Source: Chrysogorgia sp. JL179-B06
Lineage: Eukaryota; Cnidaria; Anthozoa; Scleralcyonacea; Chrysogorgiidae
Direction: 5' to 3'
Assembly (NCBI GenBank): GCA_035772405.1
Contig: JAYKKM010000351.1
Span: 3,912,501-3,976,500 of the forward strand
Length of the DNA: 64,000 nucleotides
The position numbers and the translations under genes were made by a program. Position 1 is the stretch's first letter. Every line of letters begins with the position of its first letter. Below are positions 58,730 to 64,000 of the stretch, piece after piece. A model generated the notes under the pieces. It did no database searches and was not told where the DNA came from. It was given only the letters and a program-made list of their open reading frames with translations.

Positions 58730-59560
58730 TTACGTAACAGCCAATTTATTTTCCAAACGGAATAGATTGATTTCAGTGGACAATATCTCTGAAAGCTTTG
58801 TGTTGTCTGAATTTAATTGTTTCATTGGACATCAAACTGAATAACTAATAACCCAAACTTTTTAATTTTTGGGTACAGTAACAGAATAGTGGGCGAAGTC
58901 TAATGCTGTTTCTACCATCAATCACTAAGAAAGAAATTACTTAAAGTGCATCTTTATCATACAATGGTAACATTTAAACAATTAAATTCGTTCAAATATC
59001 TATGGGTGCATATAATGCAATTGTATAGGGATTCATTCAAATTGGGTTGACGAAGACGTATTATGGATTCTACCCCGATTATTGGTGTAGATAGATTATA
59101 TACAGTAAGTTGATAATAATTCTATCCGCATTGGACTACTGCGACGTGGAGCTGGCAGGTATGTGGACAACTTAATATTGATGCTCTTGAGAGGTCTCGA
59201 CGCAGGGTAGGGAAACTGTTCTTTCATAAGTTGGGACTTGAAACTGGTCGATTAGTAGAAACCCTAGGATTGGTTACTCTTGTAATTTAAAGAAAGTTAC
59301 ATTGTGTAATGCTAGTTAAGAAATTCATTGAAGGGATTCTACCATCATATCTAAAGAACTATATTCATCTCAATGAATCTATTCACACATACTTTATATG
59401 AGCATTATCAATAGCCTTAATTGACAATATGTGCAGGATTTATACAACTTTTGAGTTAAAATTAGTTTTTGTAACATTGTACAAATATTAATATGTGTTT
59501 ATATTTGATACCAGTGTTAGCATTGAAGGGGCTTTCCTGTATAATAATTCCGTATTGAAG
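58730..59560 (+). pseudogene. APE-type LINE 3' relic, copy B
   Basis: Aligns along its length with 35340-36060 (shared TTTCAGTGGACAATATCTCT, TTTCTACCATCAATCACTAA, AAGTTACATTGTGTAATGCT). Extra sequence near 58950-59090 and many stops. Its tail runs into (AAT)n at 59582. Confidence 0.55.
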
Positions 59561-59581
59561 GGGCTTTCCTTCCGTATAATA

Positions 59582-59583
59582 AT

Positions 59584-59663
<80 letters not shown>
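59582..59663. repeat. (AAT)n/(ATT)n tract at 5' side of REL LINE copy 2
   Basis: AAT units switch to ATT units at about 59615, consistent with two tails meeting tail to tail. Confidence 0.85.
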
Positions 59664-59664
<1 letters not shown>

Positions 59665-60813
59665 GTGTCTACCTAACCAGAAACAAATTTGGTCTTAATA
59701 TTTGTCCTCCATCTGTCAAATTCACACAATGCGAAACAGTTCTCCGTACAGCTCTTAAAACATCTCCAAGCCAAGCAATCAATGAACTCTGGAAGTCAAC
59801 TAGTAACAGCACAAATATCCAGTATGATGTTTATAACTCCACCAAGCAAGTTCTTAATGACTTTCGCTCTGGATCGGACAAGAGGATAGACGTCATAACC
59901 ATTTAACCTGTCAGGGATCCTTTTTCTCCATTATTACTAAGTTCTCCTTTCCCCAGCTTACGAAAATATGGTGTGCGTCTCAGTCCAATCTCCCGAAAGA
60001 TATTTTTAATTTTACGATACGATATATGAATAAGTCTCTTCCCACGCGCCAAAACCTTGCAAGATGGAGTGTATTACCAACTTCAGATTGCTCTCTTTGT
60101 CGGAACCCGGAAACTCTTCTTCACGTAGTGGCAGGTTGCCACTCGTACCTAGAACGATTTACATGCAGACACGACTCTATCTTGAACTTTCTCACAACGA
60201 CCCTATGTCCCTACAGACCGTATGTGGTTCAAGTCTTTATGTTGATCTTCCGGGTTATAAAAGTCCATCCATAATAACTGGTGACACATACCGACCAGAC
60301 TTGCTCCTATCAACTGCAAGTGGATGCCTCTACATTGTTGAACTGACTGTTGGTTTTGAGTCAAATGTTCAAAACAACATCGATCGTAAAAAATCCAAAT
60401 ATTCAGAATTGATTAGGGAACAAAGTCAAAGTGAACAATTCAGATCAGTTAAATTTGTAAACCTATCGATCAGCTCCCTGGGTGTCTTTGCAGCAGAATA
60501 TTCTACATTCATAGAAATGCTGAATGATCTTAGTCTTGACAAGACTCGCCAAAATTATTGTATTAACAGAATGACGACGATCGCAATCAGAACCACCTAT
60601 TACATATTCTGTTGCCGAAACAAGGAATGGACAAATCCCGAACAGCTAACTTTTTAAAATTATTGTGCTATATATTTGTTTTATGTTGTTGTGTATAGTT
60701 ATTAGTTATATATTGTTAGTGTTGATTCAAGTAGCCGATTGTAAGTTACCTTAAATAAGCGAGATTTACAGTAAGTGTTGTATATTATCTAAAAAGTCAT
60801 TTAATAAAGTTTC

Positions 60814-60814
<1 letters not shown>
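59664..60814 (+). pseudogene. REL LINE (R4/Dong-like) copy 2, frameshifted
   Basis: Same family as 36113-37573. Reads YLTRNKFGLNICPPSVK, then after frame changes NKSLPTRQNLARW, CSLCRNPETLLHVVAGC (knuckle intact), TYRPDLLLSTASGCLYIVEL (PD..E core) and the same C-terminus RNKEWTNPEQLTF. Frameshifts near 59880 and 60230. Truncated further at the 5' end. The 3' end TTTAATAAAGTTTCC is followed by (ATT)n. Confidence 0.8.
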
Positions 60815-60871
<57 letters not shown>

Positions 60872-60872
60872 G
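60815..60872. repeat. (ATT)n tract at 3' side of REL LINE copy 2
   Basis: About 19 units, ending in GTACAGGATAGCCGG, the inverted tail of the LINE relic family seen at 36045-36058. Confidence 0.9.
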
Positions 60873-60937
60873 TACAGGATAGCCGGACCTCATATTCTGG
60901 TTCCCAGCCAGTTCGTAAAACGCCAAATATTGCCGTC

Positions 60938-60942
<5 letters not shown>

Positions 60943-60969
<27 letters not shown>
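60943..60969. repeat. (AT)n microsatellite
   Basis: Short AT run; the first of three AT tracts punctuating palindromes to 61660. Confidence 0.9.
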
Positions 60970-61028
60970 CGTGTAGGTTTTGGTCTACGAAATGCAACGA
61001 GTGCTCAACAACATATAGTTAGAGCAAA

Positions 61029-61163
61029 TAATATATTTTCGCTTACCTCAAAACTGGTCTGCTACAACTTGTTTCATCTGTAAAAGAATCTTCAGGCAGT
61101 GACCTGCCTGAAGATTCTTTTACAGATGAAACAAGTTGTAGCAGACCAGTTTTGAGGTAAGCG

Positions 61164-61172
<9 letters not shown>
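61029..61172. repeat. Near-perfect palindrome, ~69-bp arms, with CTGAAGA..GAAAC
   Basis: Arms run from TATTTTCGCTTACCTCAAAA to TTTTGAGGTAAGCGAAAATA around GGCAGTGACCTGCC. CTGAAGA at 61108-61114 and GAAAC at 61128-61132. Joined directly to (AT)n 61168-61224. Confidence 0.85.

Positions 61173-61224
<52 letters not shown>
61168..61224. repeat. (AT)n microsatellite
   Basis: About 28 units between two palindromes. Confidence 0.95.
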
Positions 61225-61228
<4 letters not shown>

Positions 61229-61320
61229 AATTTAAAAAAGAACAGGCAGACCAAAACGATGATACTCCTAGCAGAAGGATCCACAAACATGGATACAAGT
61301 TATGCTCTTGGATGATATTA

Positions 61321-61657
<337 letters not shown>

Positions 61658-61701
61658 CATAAACAAAGCATGATAAACATACAATCAAAAGTGAACAGTC
61701 A

Positions 61702-64000
61702 CTAACGTCTTTGAATTAACCCACTCAAAATCTTTCTAACTATGGACTCGCTTTCCATTAGGACGATTTTAGTCATCTCTCCGATGATAAAATGAACTTC
61801 TTTTATGTCACTGAATAATTTCTGAACTTCCTCAATAAGAATCTTCGTGCCACCAGCCAAACTACCAATAACCAGTGGAAGGATGTAGGTACAAAACCCT
61901 GGGCGTTGCTCTCGTATTTCAAATGCCAACTGGGAATACTTAACCATCTTCTCCCTAAAGGCGGCTAGCAGGTTCCGTTCCATGGGACAGGTCATATCAA
62001 CTATCCAGATGGTTTTAGCTTCTATGTCTTCGAGTATTAAATCCGGGCGTCTATGGCTAGTCTCTTTACGAACTTTCAACTCAAAATCCCAGATAAGTTT
62101 GGCATTTCTATTCTCAAAGACTTCTCCTCTTCTCCATTTTTGCTTATACCACTTACAATCGTCAGGGAGTAGACATTTTCTTTTAGCCCAGGCAACAGCC
62201 AGAATCATAAGAGCGTTATTGTGTCTCGTAAGATACTCTACGTTAGCAAGAACAGGACAACCTGCGACCCAATGTTCTACAGTTTCAGGGAATCGGGAGC
62301 ATAAACGACAGAGATTTGATTCAACCTCTAAACCTCTAATTCTCTTCCATTCGCGTGTTTCTATCATTTGCTCCTGAAGTTCAAATATTGTAGCTGTCTT
62401 GTGTGGATCCAGCCATGTACTAAGCCAACTGTGGCACTCCTGCTCCTGTCTGGCCCAATTTGAGCTTTGCCATTCTTTTTGTTAATATAATCACCGCATC
62501 TCTTATTAATGACAGCTCGCTGATACATTTCTTTCAGTTTTATCCAGCTCTTTTTCCAGTCAACATCCAGTGCTACACCATCCAGTGTGATTACCCAATT
62601 CTCAAAGTCTATTGTGTGACCCACAGCACGAACGCTCTCCATTGCCTCTTTCTTAATCGAGTAAAAGTCACGGTTACATTCCCGCTCCCAAGCTACCTTC
62701 ATGTGCTCGTCCTCGGACATTGCCATATAACATGCAACTCGAATTTTTGTTTCCCTTCTGCACACTTTTTAAGCCTCTTCCTCCCATATCTCTAGGCAGA
62801 TATAATCTTTCATCACTGCACAATCTTCCATGCATTCTTTTCAAACGAAGATTACGTTTGATTATCATATCAATCTCGTTTAATTCTTGTTCAGTAACTT
62901 TACATACATTCATCGGATAAGTAACAGTAGGTAACACAAATGAGTTGATTGCTTGAATCATATTTCTGTCGTTCAGCTCAGCCTCGAGGATTTTGGCAAG
63001 ACGTTCTTCCAAACGTACTTCAGTTCTCTCAAGAATCTTTCTACGGTCAACACCTACTGCTTGTTCACAACCTAGAAACTTATAGGTCTCTCCTTTTTCT
63101 GGATCTAGTGCTTTCATTCTCTGTTCCAACACTTGAAGTCCTTCTCCTTTGATCATCTTTCCCCGATGGTACACTATTTCGGCACACTTCTTAACCCCAT
63201 AAGCCGCACCAGTATCATCACTTGCTTGCACAATAGTACTATTGACGGTTTCCAGGTCGTCATGGCTTTCTTGATAAACTTTTAGGTCATCGATAAATAA
63301 GCTATGAGTACGGGGAGTTAGTCGTGAACCTGGCAAACGCATTCTGTACCCTGGTGAGTCTTGAAGAAGTAGGCCAATGGGGACCTCGCTTAGGCAGTAA
63401 CCTATTGGCGAGTAACTGTCACCTTGTAGAAACCCCCTGTGGAATCTGATCCATGTACTCAACACATTCTTCCCATCTATCTTCACTGAAAGTTTGGTTT
63501 TCCATCTCTTCATTAATTCCTTCATCACTTTTATTACATAACTAGGAAAGCCCATCCACTCGTATACCATTAGGACCGGGTCATGATGGACGAAGTCATA
63601 GGCCTTCTGGTAGTCATAGTATGCCACAGCCAAATTCCGGTGGTATTCTTTAACTTCAGCCATTATACACTCGTCAATAAGTAGTTGGTCCACCGTTCCT
63701 AGTACTCCTTTTCTACAACCAAGTTGCCCTTCATCCCACAACTCATTTTCAAGTGCATGATCCATCATGTAATCTACGAGTAGGCCAGTAAACAGTTTGT
63801 ATAGCGTCAGTAAGCATGTAATCGGCCTGTATTCTTGGGAGTTGCTGAGGTCTGATGTTTTAGGAATCAATGGCGTCCTTCCTTCACTGTGGAATACTGT
63901 TCGGGTCATGTTTCCATTGGTTCATGATTCGAACAAGAGTTGGCCAAACTGCCGTAAACTTCTTCCACCAGAAATTATGTATTCCATCTAATCCAGGCGC
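61702..64000 (-). pseudogene. Myb-type REL LINE, RT to endonuclease, runs off right edge
   Basis: Minus-strand frames in order. From the edge: APGLDGIHNFWWKKF (to about 63890, frameshift). Then 63909-62674: SQEYRPITCLLTLYKLFTGL, VAYYDYQKAYDFVHHDPVLM (motif A), HRGFLQGDSYSPIGYCLSEV (motif B) and HSLFIDDLKVYQES (motif C, IDD). Then 62765-62364 (thumb/linker). Then 62367-61702: CRLCSRFPETVEHWVAGC knuckle, RRPDLILEDIEAKTIWIVDM (PD..D endonuclease core) and CTYILPLVIGSLAGG. Two or three frameshifts break it. Same family as 20160-23155 but better preserved; the N-terminal DNA-binding part lies outside the window. Confidence 0.85.

Overview
The window is eukaryotic and most likely from a cnidarian, probably an anthozoan. 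That is an inference from spliced genes with long AT-rich introns and from a mix of DIRS-like, Penelope-like, Crypton, restriction-enzyme-like-endonuclease LINE and foldback repeats; the species cannot be named from the sequence.

One host gene dominates. It is the 3' part of a minus-strand RNF213 (mysterin) homologue, with 24 exons between 58050 and 8453. Every intron is GT-AG and the reading phase is preserved at all 23 junctions. The joined frame gives the last ~1143 residues, including the RZ zinc finger (ECPNGHRYVITECG...TCPGCRAPIGG), and ends at a stop at 8453. The AAA+ core and the RING finger are not in the window and should lie upstream, past 58 kb. The gene looks intact.

Almost everything else sits in its introns or flanks and is mobile DNA, much of it nested. 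From left to right: (1) 1-7476, a minus-strand Penelope-like element (PLE) split by a DIRS-like YR retrotransposon (450-6891), whose gag is itself split by a 1.8-kb foldback; a PLE GIY-YIG fragment follows on the plus strand (7515-7814). (2) 8.4-18.2 kb, the last 10 exons (18155-8453), with a TTAA-flanked MITE, triplet and minisatellite arrays and foldbacks. (3) 18.6-23.4 kb, two kinds of restriction-like-endonuclease (REL) LINE and a PLE 3' end. (4) 24.8-28.9 kb, a ~4.1-kb near-palindrome. (5) 29-33 kb, hairpin MITEs, a Crypton-type recombinase gene and a MULE-like MITE with a 9-bp target duplication. (6) 35.3-41.7 kb, LINE relics, a (TAA)n-bounded REL LINE, a tRNA-like foldback, a Helitron-like end and a PLE with inverted terminal repeats. 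(7) 43.9-52.0 kb, an almost complete APE-type LINE split by a 5.1-kb element with terminal inverted repeats. (8) 52.5-58 kb, exons plus a second MULE-like MITE. (9) 58.7-64 kb, a second LINE relic/REL-LINE pair, young (AT)n-linked palindromes and a Myb-type REL LINE running off the right edge.

The observations most worth checking are: a recurring hammerhead-like core (CUGANGA, 4-bp stem, GAAA) with covarying stems in PLE-related repeats; REL LINE copies bracketed on both sides by (TAA)n tracts, apparently using other LINEs' tails as landing sites; and the 5.1-kb TIR element whose precise removal restores a LINE reading frame.
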